Positions 11,030 through 21,439 of a DNA stretch of 64,000 bases are shown here, piece by piece (the first letter of the stretch is position 1; every line of letters starts with the position of its first letter). The notes beneath the pieces were generated by a model. That model ran no database searches. It worked only from the letters and a program-made list of their open reading frames with translations, and had not been told where the DNA came from. Position numbers and translations under genes: made by a program. The DNA is from Adiantum capillus-veneris. Lineage: Eukaryota > Streptophyta > Polypodiopsida > Polypodiales > Pteridaceae. The DNA lies in assembly GCA_014529385.2 (NCBI GenBank), contig CM043942.1, positions 25,176,469 through 25,240,468 on the forward strand, written 5' to 3'.

Positions 11030-12280
11030 AGTCGAACATTTATTGAGGATATGAGTAAATGTCGTCAAAGAGCAATTGAAACTAAAACAAGAGACTATAC
11101 TCTTATTGGGAACCGATTGTATCAGAGAGGTAAAGATCAACATTTGCGTCTTTGTGCAAATGAAGATGAGTATATTCTGATTATAGAATAAGTACATGCT
11201 GGATTAGCTGGAGGTCACTTTTCTAGTGAGACCACTGCAAGAGAAATCTTGATGGCATGCATATGGTGACCAACATTTTTTGCAGATGCTAAAGAATATG
11301 TTCGAAGGTGTGATGCTTGTCAATGAGCAAAAATGCCAACACGTGTAGATAGCATGCCCTTAAGACCAATGATGGGGGCTAGAGCTTTCGCAAAATGGGG
11401 TATAGATTTTGTTGGGCCAATACAGCTACCTGCTTATAGAATCCAAGCTCAATATATCATTGTAGCTACGGACTATTTGACCAAGTGAGCCGAGGCTAAA
11501 TCAACTCAAAATAATTATATGAGTATGTATTCACGAGATATAGACTGCCAATAGAAACTGTCAATGATCGGGGAACTCATTTCTTTAATGAGGTAATCAA
11601 GTATGTGATTAATGAGTTTATGGTCATCCATAACAAATCAGCCCCCTATCACCCACAAACGAACATACAAGCTGACCATATAAACAAAATTCTTAGCTCT
11701 CAGTCTTGACAAAAGTGGTTAGTTCAGGAAGGACAAAGTGGGAAATGAATATCCATGCTGCTCTATGGGCTTATCGAGTTTCATTCAAAACAGATTTAAA
11801 TGCTACACCCTTTAACCTTGTTTATGGTCTTGATGTCATACTACCAATAGAATTTCTATTGCCGACATTAAGGGTAGCACAAAATCTTGAGTGGACTGGA
11901 CATGAATTGTCAGAGAGACTTGAAGATTTGGAAAATCTAGACGAACAAAGGCTAACTGCTGTAGCTCACATCTATGCACAAAAGCAGAAACAAAAACAGT
12001 TTTTTGATTCCCACTTAATCACAACAATCTTCAAGAAAGGGGACTTATTTTTTATCTATTCCCTTAAGCAACACATTCCCAAGTTTAAGAAAAATGTAAA
12101 CAAACCATTTATCATTGAAGATGTATCTCCAAGTGGAGTCGTAAAATTGTCCACCCTAGATGGTGAACCAATGGCTAATTGGATTAGTGGATGTCGTTTA
12201 AAGAAATACAATTTGCCTCTAACCAATGAATTGCCAAAAAGAATGCATGCAACCAAGCAAAGGAATATTAAACGATAGCA
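11030..12280 (+). pseudogene. int: Integrase, broken, third acidic residue changed
   Basis: The HHCC zinc finger region runs from about 11200 (HAGLAGGHFSS) to 11325 (RRCDACQ). The first catalytic Asp lies in GIDFVGPI near 11400, and the second in the NDRGTHF segment near 11565. At the third position, where the family has QAE(S/N)TN, this copy reads QADHIN near 11670, so Asp replaces the catalytic Glu. The C-terminal part (11706-12278, open) contains the LPIEFLLPT segment typical of plant gypsy integrases. Stops at conserved Trp and Arg codons (for example near 11268, 11324 and 11487) make it non-functional. Confidence 0.85.
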
Positions 12281-12437
12281 GGTTATTGATGATACCCAAG
12301 AGGAAGCTCGGCTTCGGGTACTCAAACAGAGAACTACTCTCAAGAATCAACAGATACCGATTCCCATCAACACTCTGGAAATAGATGACCAACAATGGGA
12401 ATTACCTAAAGATGCAGTTTCAACAAATGATGACTGG

Positions 12438-12770
12438 TTGAACGGAATGGACCTACACATCAAAGTACAACTCAACAATCATAGCACCAATGCTTTGGTC
12501 GACACAGGAGCTAGAGTAAATGCAGACATTTATTCCACATACAAAAAGGCAACAAGTCAAGCAATTGATAGCAGGAATAGCGACAATCAAAGGATGCAAC
12601 AAGACCCAACCCCAACATTGGGAGTAGTCAACTTGAACGTGATAGTACATGGATGTTCATGTCCTCATCAATTTGTATGCTTACCAAATGAACACATGAA
12701 TGAGACGATGATTCCTGGAATTCCCTGGATGCGAACATACAAAGTAGTACCAGATTGGGATATAAATTAG
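12438..12770 (+). CDS. Second aspartic-protease-like domain after integrase
   Basis: An open 110-residue stretch with a second retropepsin-like layout: NALVDTGARVNAD (catalytic DTGA) near residues 19-31, a middle segment GVVNLNVIVHGCSCPHQF, then MIPGIPWMRTYKVVPDWD, which matches the ILGIPWL/DW signature of gypsy proteases. The frame continues past its stop with QLIVPI. It is distinct from the first protease at 7796 and lies downstream of integrase, where plant gypsy elements normally have none. It could be a duplicated or captured domain, or part of a different element joined here. It retains the catalytic Asp, but there is no evidence that it is translated. Confidence 0.7.
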   Translation: MNGMDLHIKVQLNNHSTNALVDTGARVNADIYSTYKKATSQAIDSRNSDNQRMQQDPTPTLGVVNLNVIVHGCSCPHQFVCLPNEHMNETMIPGIPWMRTYKVVPDWDIN

Positions 12771-14935
12771 CTCAAACTATCACCTAAAGGCGGGCAACTC
12801 ATTGTTCCAATTGCACCAAGCAAGGAGGAATGGAAAGGGAGCAATCAGCAGACCATATCATGAAGGAATCAATCTTGTCCATCCCCTCAACAAGCAAATG
12901 CTACAAGTAGTATGCAAGGAGTCTGGTAAATTTGGGTACCAAAAGCACAGCTTAAGGATAAGCCGATTCAAATTTGGGTGCCTAAAGCTTCACCGATAAA
13001 ACAAAAGAAGGTTCCAAGGGTAAACACATAGAGACGATCATCTCCAAGCAAGGAACCTAACATGAAATTGGTTTGGAAGAAAAAGGAGCACTTATCTTCT
13101 CCACAAACCGTAAAACCAATGAAGCAATGGCGAGTTAAGTCTCAAAAGACTCCACCACACCATACAGCACCAAGAAAACCAAGCTACCAATGGCGATAAA
13201 AAGCTCAACAATAGTCAAAAGGGCTACCAACAGCTCAAACAATCAGCGTACTAAAGCATCCTGATGGTACAATCAAACAAAGAGCACACAAGCTACAAGA
13301 TTTTCTCTTTGGAAGACAACAGCAGCAAACCTCGAGATTAGAAACCCTTGAGTTAATTACTAAAGACCTAGCTCTTGCACAGCATAGTGGTTTGAATTGC
13401 ATTGATCTTCAAAGCATGGTAGATCCAACCATAGATATGCATAGACACGATTGTTTAACCCATGCACACAGTCGTCCCGTAGTACGCCATCTAGGAGAGG
13501 TGGAAGGGCATTAAGTACTAAGTATTTAAGGGCAATGTTTGTTGATGGAGGAAAAAGTTCGATGTTAACGTGTGATTTTTTTGCAAAACTACCTAGCAAT
13601 GCCCTTATAATTCATCATCAAGGGAGAATTCATTGATAATATCTTCCCCATGAGTGTAAATAGTGTATATACTATCAAAAAATCATCAAAAAATACTCCT
13701 TTTTGGGTATTTTTCATCATTTTTATTGATAATGAGACTTAAAAATAGAAAAAAAAATAAAAAAATAAAGATGTGTTTTTCAATGAATTTTCTTAATTGG
13801 ATTTTCACCTTACTTTTTTTTAGAGCATTTGGTTATTTCTTTGATTTTTCAATAAACAGGTCAAAAATTAATATTAAATAGCAAGAAAGCTCAGATGAAA
13901 AAATGGAAGACATGAAGGTGATAAGAAAGACAAGGCGGACAAGCACAAAAATTTTCAATGAAATCAGAAGATGGAAGCGGGAAGCCTAAATCAGACAGCC
14001 GGGACTACTTCTGCAAAATTCTTACAGAATGAGCTATAAGAATCCGATCAAGGAAATTTTTGAGTCTAACATAGATTTCACGGCCTAGTAGGACTAATGA
14101 GGGAATCTAGGGAAAATTGGTTCAGGAAGTTTAGGTATAGATATCCGAGGTAAGCTAAAACCACCTCATTTCCACTTGTGGCCTTTGCAGAGAGAGCTTT
14201 TCGACCTCTTTCGCATGTCTTTTCCGGAGTCTACAGTTGCCAATTTTCAGCACCGTCTCACACGAGACATAAGGGGTAAGTTCTTTACTCATCAATGATC
14301 CATTTTGAATGGTCGGTAGCTAGTCTAAACCCCTAGAAAAAACCGTGGAAACCGAGTAGTGCACGAAGACCTACGACCAAAAACTGACCATAGTGGCCTG
14401 TCAGCTCGACCAAATCAGATGGCATTTGAACTGCAGCATGCCCTAACATAATAGAACCTTTCTATATTATCAGTTGACCATTCGGCAGGGGTCAAAGGGG
14501 TCCCCAGTAGAAAAGCTAGGTTTTTGGCAACTACCATAATTCCGATTTGACTCCACAGACAACTTACCTACGAGGTTCATATACAATGTATATGACTGGT
14601 TTACTGAAATCAATCAATCAAAGCCCTCAAAAAGCAGAAGTGGCTTGAAGTCTAAAAAGCATCAAATTTGATATACGGGGCCAAATTGACTCCAAATGAG
14701 CCAGAATTGGATGAGCGGCTTCACGACTATGTTGCGGACAAGTCCAAAGCATCAAAATTGACTGACCAACTCAACAGGCAGTGTAGTAACAGAAAATGGT
14801 GATTTCAGAGTCGACAAAGCACAAAGTTATGCCGACAAGGCCAAACTTGACCAAATTTAATTTAGGACTTGTTTTAGGTGTATAGAATGTGTTTAGGTCA
14901 AAATTTGTAAGTTTTGCAAAAAATTTGTGACTGCT
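12771..14935 (+). other. Basic tail region and non-coding part of the gypsy element
   Basis: After the second protease, reading frames are broken. From 12900 to 13200 they contain repeats of the type IWVPK/LVWKK/QWRVK spaced about 15-30 residues apart, a Lys/Trp-rich pattern. From about 13640 the DNA is AT-rich without a usable frame. From about 14570 it merges into the palindrome-centred repeats. Nothing else is supported. Confidence 0.45.
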
Positions 14936-15533
14936 GTAAATAATCGTGATTATTTACTTTTACACTATTTTTGCTTGGAAATTGTACCATCACCTCACCT
15001 ATCATATATACACACCAAATACATGCCAAAAATCAAGTATGAGCCAAAATGAGCAACTACAACTTGGAAAATTGCCAAAAAACGCAAAGAAGTCTTTGCA
15101 AGCCAATTTTTGGGTTATGGAAAACATTCTTGATCCAAATCACCTCATATCACATAAAGAGGGTCTATACAATGCTTGAAACCAATTTGTACCAAAAATG
15201 TTGATTTTGGTAGAAAAGTAAATAATCACGATTAGTTACTTTCTAGCCAAAATGAGGAAATTTTGATATTTTTCCATCATACATCCAAAGTACATGATGT
15301 GTTAAGCCCACTAGCCAAGTTTGAACCAATTTGGAGCTCAAAATCTCAACTTTCCACTATATCTACTGTTTTAGAGACCTAGTGCCAAAATATGGTACCA
15401 TTTTCACCCTATGCATCCAAATGAGCCCATATTTCACTCAGAGCATGTATTTGGTATATACTTTTATTGTGATATGCCAAGTTTGCAAAATGTTGAAAAA
15501 AATACTCAGCTGTAAATAATCGTGATTATTTAT
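14936..15533 (+). repeat. Three-unit palindrome-centred repeat array, 3' side
   Basis: Three further copies of the same 22-bp palindrome as in the leader occur at 14936-14957, 15218-15239 and 15512-15533, spaced 282 and 294 bp. The core TAAATAATCGTGATTATTTA is unchanged in the first and third copies except for the outermost base; the middle copy has two changes. The intervening DNA is diverged but shares phrases with the leader array ('gccaaa', 'accaatttg', 'atgagcc'). At least one older unit without the palindrome seems to precede it from about 14650. Confidence 0.85.
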
Positions 15534-16036
15534 TTTGGTTGCAAAAATTTATTGGGACTTTACAATTTTGCTCCTTGCATGTTTTTACGCATCTACGCTT
15601 GTTCAAAAATTGATTTGAAGCAAATTGGACCAAAATTGTCATCTTTTTAGACTAAAGGACATTTCAGAGAGAAATTTGACAAATCTTCTAACTTTGACAC
15701 TCTATTCACTGAACAGGAGCCATGCAAGCAGCAGAGAGAGCCAAGAAGAAGCTCAACCAGAAAGAGAAGTTGCAAGAGTTGCCCGCATACCAATTGGATC
15801 CAGATTCAGTCAAAGCCACCAAGGCAGCCTATCTTTCAAAAGAATAGCTAGAAGAGCATCACGCCACAGTGTTCACCGGCAGATTTAAGAGTGAGGAGGG
15901 ACATAAGGTAGAGTTCCAACTCCTACCGAAAGAAGTATATGATGTTGTCGTGAAGCCTAAGACCAGAGAAGCCAACCGCATGGTAGGACTGAGAGACTTC
16001 TATGAACAGGAGCCGTGCGGTGTGGATTTCCAAAAA

Positions 16037-16234
16037 GCTTATGAGCTTTTATCCACTATTAAAGAAAATGGAATTGCCCAGATTTTTAACCCGCAGGGAA
16101 ATAAAGTTGAAGTGATAAAAACCAAAGAAATAGTGGCTTATGAGCTTTTATCCACTATTAAAGAAAATGGAATTGCCCAGATTTTTAACCCGCAGGGAAA
16201 TAAAGTTGAAGTGATAAAAACCAAAGAAATAGTG
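16037..16234 (+). repeat. 99-bp tandem duplication in the 3' ORF
   Basis: Bases 16037-16135 are repeated at 16136-16234, apparently without a difference. The unit is exactly 33 codons, so the reading frame is preserved and the segment starting YELLSTIKENG appears twice. The identity of the copies in an otherwise old, mutated element means the duplication is recent. Confidence 0.9.
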
Positions 16235-17781
16235 GCAAAAGCACTTAGACTACCCACAGAAGGAATGATGATGAGGGAAAGGGACAAGAAAACATAACGT
16301 ACTTTCACCAAAGAAACCGCAACAACCACCTTAATTCACAAGCAAGTGGAAGAGCCAGCCAGGTTTAACCACTAGCATTTCCACTTCCTGGCTAAAAGGC
16401 CACCAAGGTATACCGCACCAAATCATGCGGTTGCCACCACTTTCATGCAAGTCCTCAAGTCAACAACCAGGCAACCGGTGCACCACTCACAATACATCTT
16501 GACCACTCTAAAAGTCACAAAGAAAGAAGGAAAGATCACTTACCTGGCTGCAACAGAGGTATTGAGAAAAATTGTGCACCATGCCATCAGCATGGCCGAC
16601 AACCTACCACCCCCAAACCAAAACACTTGGATACTACCAGCACAACCATCTCCTCGAGCTACAAGATTAGCCAAGAGATCTTACAAATCTGATGAAGAGT
16701 CGACTGAAAGCTCGCCAGAAAGACACAACAGTGAAAGTTCAGATAATGATGAAAAGAGAGCACGAAGAAAGGAGATGAAGAGAAAAGCTGTGGCCGCACA
16801 CCAAGAAGAGACCATGCAAAAGTAGGCCCATTTTGAAAGAGAAAAACATGCCTACCAATGCAGTCGACAAAAGCACAAGGAAAGGACCCAAAAAATGGAT
16901 GCCTAGTGGGCTTAAGGGACCAAGGACAAAGCATCACACCAGGAAAGAGACTAAAGATCCAACAGAATTCTTGGAAAAAATGTATCAAGAATCAGAAGCC
17001 CTGAAATTGAAAGAAGCCCAAGAAGAGGCAAGGAAAGCAAAAGAGGTGGAGGACCAGAGACAAACCGAGAAAACGACAAATAAAGAGGCACAACACGACC
17101 AAGGTCACGATTCTCCCCGACCCACTTCACTGCCTACGGAATAGAAAGAAAACCCTATTCCAAGCCCACCACCATCACCAACAACAAAAGCCACAAAAGC
17201 TGAGCCCACCAAAGAGACAGAATCTGAATGAAAAGATGCTGAAGAATTTTCACAAGAGGCTACTTCTACACAAGAGTAAAAAAAAGAGAAATAAGCTGAG
17301 CTTGAACAAGAGAAAGCAGTCGAAGCTACACAAGAGCCTGAACAGCAAAAGGCAAACAAATATGCACAATAGGAAACAAGTACTGCACAAGAGGACACAA
17401 CAAAATCCAAGCCAACACCTTCTACCTCAACACAACATGAAATGACTGAGGCACCCACAAAGCCTCAGGATGACAAAGAAAAAGAAGGCCAACCACAGCC
17501 TCAAGGGCAATAATAACCATCCACCACGATGCAGCTGAGAGAGACACAAGAGACTATCGAGACATCTAGGCAGCCTAGCAAGAAATGACGACTGGCAATC
17601 AAATGATGAGATAATCCTGCAAGTCAACGAATACGCTAAGTAAATGCAGGATATGACGGAAAGACTCCGATCAACACTACTTAGCCGCAACACAAAGGCT
17701 AAAGAACTAGAGATGGTGATTGACGCTCTGCAAGGAGAGTTATAAGACAGATTAAATGTCATCACCGATCTTTAGAGGCAA

Positions 17782-18108
17782 GTGCAGGAAATAAAAGCTG
17801 AAGCTGAACAACATCAGCTAGCAAGAGACAAACAGCAGAAGGAGATGGAAGAGTTAGGTGAACTACTTACAAAACTGTCAGATGCATGTAAAGCCAAGGA
17901 TGAGCAGCTGATAGAAGCTACAAACACACTTCTAATGACAACACTATCAGCTCAAAAGATTCAAGTGCAATTGGATGTCGCGAAGGCTTCTCTACAATAC
18001 TCAGAACAAAAAATAAATGATCAAGCTCGAGCAGTCTCAACGCAGAGACCTGGATTTGATACGGGTGCAACAAGAAGAAGATCTACTAAAAGAAATAGCC
18101 AAGCTTAA
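17782..18108 (+). pseudogene. Coiled-coil section of the gypsy 3' ORF
   Basis: An open stretch of about 108 residues, Glu/Lys/Gln/Leu-rich with heptad-like spacing (for example KEMEELGELLTKLSDACKAK), predicted to form a coiled coil over most of its length. It belongs to the larger broken 3' ORF and is listed separately because it is its clearest structural part. It may mediate oligomerisation; this is inference. Confidence 0.5.
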
Positions 18109-19283
18109 AAGAGTTAACCAACTGCTGAGAGAAGGAAAGCCGGAAACGCAAGAAGAGGCAGGCACTTCGGATTAGCCTTAAATAGAAATACCCTCAATGT
18201 CATTTGCTAGAGACACAATCCACAGTAGAGCTGAATGGTGAGGAAGGTTTTCAGGTAAACGTTACAGATGAAGATACAATGCCCATGGCCCATGGTCCAA
18301 CTCTCAAAGGATGAAGAAGATGCACCGAAAGAAAATATTACACACGAGGTAGATGAGCAATGGAAAAACGTGATGGATTGGGAGTCGAAAGTTCTTCACT
18401 CTGTCAACGTTACACAACTCATTCCCAATCAAATCAATGCGCAATGGCACCAACAACCTTTTCCATACCCTCTGATAAAAGTGGAATTACTACAGGTAAA
18501 AGAAAGGATTTACGTAGACATGCAAGTCAAGGGCGCAGATAAAGACCACCTGAAGTGGAGGTTGAGCTTGCTCAACAAAAATCCAAGGTACCTAATTTTG
18601 TTCACGAGAGCACCTGCGGCCCTTCAAAGAGATCCAACCTTTTGTCCTGTACCAAGAGTAAGGACTTGGCAAGTACATGAGGCACTAACAAAGAAGAGGC
18701 CAACCTGGCTAAACTATCCGAGATTGCCAGCTCCAGAAAAGGACCGGCCACAGAGGAATACATGGTGAAAACCCTAAAGGGCGCCATGTCATTCTTCAAA
18801 AGTCTACATGATTTATCCTATGCAATGTTATATAAAATCTGCAGAATCTTGCTGACTTCATCGAAGTATTTCATGAGCCAGAGAAATCAGGCGCCCCTTG
18901 GATGTCATTCCTCAAGGGTAATAAAGGTTTATGCTACAATCTTAGTAGTCAACCTTCCGAAGAAGTCCTCTATGGATTCTACGCCAGATGCATGTTTCTA
19001 CCTTCACACAATATGCTGGCATTCGAGGAAGCGTTCTACACAGGATTCTTCACTTGGCAAACGAAGATCTTTGCACCAATGATCAACAATCTAACCTCAA
19101 GGTTTGTAGGATACTCACCGGTGGAGCTGAAGAACAGAGTAACTATGCAGTTGTTGCAAGTGCCAGATAAAGAAAGGAAAATCAGATACCAAAATGCATT
19201 GAATGCGATGAAAGACCACCTCGCCAACCGCCAACCCGAAGATTACATCAGCCCATAAAGCTGTGTCAAGGGACGACACATGC

Positions 19284-19298
19284 GAGGAGGGGGGGGAA
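19284..19298 (+). promoter_or_regulatory. Polypurine tract
   Basis: GAGGAGGGGGGGGAA lies directly before the TG of the 3' LTR. It primes plus-strand DNA synthesis in LTR retrotransposons and fixes the 3' LTR border. Confidence 0.9.
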
Positions 19299-20103
19299 TG
19301 TTAGCAGCAAGCTAACACAGATACCACAAATACCATTTTATGGAGTTCTCATTGTAAAACACTTATTATTTTTTATAAATCGAGAATATTGTAACTCTTA
19401 TTTCTCGGATAAGCTTTGTAATTAATGAGCCGGGGCTACAAGCTTCCAGATTGTATCAACCTGTCATTACCATCTTTGGTAGAACTCCCAGATTATTAGT
19501 TTTGACCACCAAAAACCTTGGCTAAGATATAAAAGCCAATTTTTGTAAGTTATTTTCAAGTTTTGGATAATGAAATACATAGCATGAGCTAATGGCGCTC
19601 ACTCCTCTCCTTCTCGCGCTTCCTATTCTCTCCTCGGTTGTCACATTGTAGTCACGTTTGTTGTATTGAAACCGTAGGTAAGAACTATACGCATTGACGT
19701 AAGCAGTTTACAGTAATTCGTAGCTTTTGGCGTCGCCGAACCGCGGCCTAATTTCATCATAACTAGGAATTTACACTTTCAAATAAAAAATTAAGCATAG
19801 GCGGGGCATTGGGGCATCATTTCTAAGCATTTAGATGCATTCTGGGTCAAAAATGACTAGGTCAAAAATCCACTGCTGTTAATAATCGCGATTTTGGAAC
19901 TTGACCTAAAGTGGGGTTTGAGACCATAAACATGTGTGCTTATGTCTTATAAAAATTTCCTACAAGTTTTGTTACGTTTGGATGTCATTTGATGCTGTAA
20001 AGGATGTGATTTGTTTGCCGATGAGCGATTGGTTTTTGGTGATTTTAGTCACTTGAGTGTAGCTTGAGTTAGATGCGAGTTGTTAGTTGTTTTCCGAGAG
20101 ATT
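19299..20103 (+). repeat. 3' LTR of the gypsy element, truncated
   Basis: Starts TGTTAGCAGCAAGCTAACAC and follows the 5' LTR up to '...gttgttttccgagagatt', where the 5' LTR continues for about 130 bp more. The break is where a sequence starting GGGGTGAAAGCATGT begins (20104). It has TATAAAAG at 19528-19535 and a half palindrome at about 19878. It lacks the MITE, giving the empty target site near 20054. The end of the LTR was not found downstream. Confidence 0.9.
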
Positions 20104-20280
20104 GGGGTGAAAGCATGTATAGGTGGACCGCTTTTGCCACTATATAGTATATAGTTTTTGGGGTTGAGAAAATGGGTGGTTTAGGCGTTTGAAATAGTGG
20201 GATTAAATTCAAAATTTATGGAAAAAAAAGGGTTAAAATTTGACGTGTACTAAGTGAAAGCGCTTAGTGGTTAATGATCA
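20104..20280. mobile_element. Terminus-like sequence related to the MITE
   Basis: GGGGTGAAAGCATGT at 20104 repeats the first 15 bases of the MITE at 2941, and it interrupts the 3' LTR exactly there. The DNA inside differs from that MITE. No matching inverted copy was found downstream, so this is either the left end of a larger transposon whose right end is lost or too diverged to see, or a truncated relative. Confidence 0.5.
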
Positions 20281-20709
20281 CCTCAAGGTACTTTCAAGCA
20301 CTTAATGCAAATATTCTCTCGAGTCTCGACCTCCCTCTCTATCTCGCTCGTTCCTCCCCCCTCTCTGTCTCGCCCGCGCCATTCAGGTTTTTGATTCCCT
20401 CTTTCCTTCCTCCTTTGCGTTTCTCTGCTAGCCGAAGCAACAAGCAGCAACATCACAACAACAACAATCAAATTCAAGAGAAGTACTTTTTGGTGGGCGG
20501 GTCATCATCTTCAAAAAAAATCCCTTGCACAGCAGCAACAGGTATGTGGCATCATGTAGCTTGAAGCATTCTATCTCGAATGTTGGTTGAATTTGAATGT
20601 GGCTGGTTTTCCTAGGTAGCATTTCCAGGTAGCATTGATCCATGTTTTAACATGCTTCATGCAGATGTAGAAGCGTTGTATGCTTGTCTCTGAATGTGTG
20701 GCAAGATAA

Positions 20710-20828
20710 CCAAAGGGGGCTTGGCCTAGTGGTTAAAGTGAATGGGTGGGTGCGTAAGGACCCAGGTTCAACCCCTGGCAATATGGTCTGCCCTCTGTTG
20801 GGGAGGGTATTGCAAAAAAAAAGAAAAA
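20710..20828 (+). mobile_element. tRNA-derived SINE
   Basis: A 119-bp SINE in the first intron of the unknown gene. It has RNA polymerase III promoter boxes: A box TGGCCTAGTGG (20722-20732) and B box GGTTCAACCCC (20765-20775). The 3' end is A-rich (20814-20828). It is flanked by a perfect 18-bp target duplication, GAATGTGTGGCAAGATAA, at 20692-20709 and 20829-20846. It is too short and lacks the acceptor stem to be a tRNA gene. The head is similar in type to Au-like plant SINEs; the family name is inference. Confidence 0.92.
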
Positions 20829-21281
20829 GAATGTGTGGCAAGATAATCGTGGATTGTAACTATTAATGATGCATGTGTGAGTTTAGAATTTATTTTTGGA
20901 ATGTATATGCATTGTGCACATCTAATTGATCACCCTTGTGAATGCTTTATAAAAATGCATCATCCAGTTTGAAGCATCATGCAGCTTGAAGCATGAATGC
21001 AAATTTTATCAACTGTGTGTGCATGCTTATACGAATGCATCATGCAGGTTCAAGAATGAATGCATTTTACTATTGATGTTGTATCTATGTGGCATTTGTG
21101 ATTTTTTCAGGATGAAGAACCAGGCTACAAAAGGACCTTCAGACTCTGACAAGGGTACACCTAGGAAGGGAAAGAGATCTACGCAGGAGTTGCCTATCAA
21201 AACAGGTTAGATGCATCATGCATGCATTTCTAAAATTGGTTTTATGTCTTGTAAAATTTCTGAATTTTTTGCACATGCATG

Positions 21282-21350
21282 CTACAAAAAGAACTTCCGA
21301 GTCCCCCAAGGGTACACATAAGAAGCAAAATGTTCAGCAGGTTAGATGCA
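21282..21350 (+). repeat. Diverged second copy of the first coding exon
   Basis: The stretch beginning GCTACAAAAAGAAC repeats the coding exon at 21120-21215: both read Ala-Thr-Lys, then a Ser/Pro stretch, Lys-Gly-Thr, a Lys-rich end, and both are followed by GGTTAGATGCA at the donor site. The second copy is shorter. It looks like a tandem exon duplication in which the second copy may be an alternative exon or dead. Confidence 0.65.
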
Positions 21351-21439
21351 GGTATTTCCCCCATGGATTCAATTAAAGTGTTGCTTTAGTAGGAAAAAGT
21401 AGTGTGCACACCACTAGTAAATATCAAATGTGTGAACCC

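Larger units (their letters stand above)
15722..19258 (+). pseudogene. Extra 3' ORF of the gypsy element, unknown function
   Basis: A long decayed gene between integrase and the polypurine tract. One frame runs from ATG 15722 to about 16825 with three internal stops (near 15845, 16295 and 16368), then shifts. Order: a Lys-rich N-terminus; a globular part with REANRMVGLRDFYEQ and VIKTKEIVAKALRLP, which loosely resembles the 'putative plant transposon protein' domain (PF20167) found in 3' ORFs of related elements; a Ser/Glu/Lys-rich section (16660-17500); a coiled-coil section (17782-18060); and a C-terminal part at 18775-19258 ending 25 bp before the polypurine tract. Such 3' ORFs are sometimes called env-like, but I see no signal peptide or membrane segment. 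The function is unknown. Confidence 0.65.
2180..20103 (+). mobile_element. Large decayed Ty3/gypsy element with extra 3' ORF
   Basis: A near full-length LTR retrotransposon, in order: 5' LTR (2180-3403), primer binding site, 2-kb leader, pre-gag ORFs, gag, protease, RT, RNase H, integrase, a second protease-like domain, non-coding repeat block, long 3' ORF, polypurine tract, truncated 3' LTR (19299-20103). The gene order with integrase last in pol, a DTG/DSG protease, the YMDD polymerase motif and the tRNA-Asp-like primer site place it in Ty3/gypsy. Its size (about 17.9 kb, of which 289 bp is a nested MITE) and the additional 3' ORF resemble the plant Tat/Ogre/Athila side of the family; that subgroup call is inference. 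Stops and frameshifts interrupt every domain, so it cannot be autonomous. The two LTRs differ at roughly one base in ten by eye, which makes it old. Confidence 0.9.

Noticed and set aside
20710-20790. Possible tRNA gene
   Set aside because: It has A and B boxes but no acceptor stem pairing, an A-rich tail and an 18-bp target duplication, so it is a SINE.
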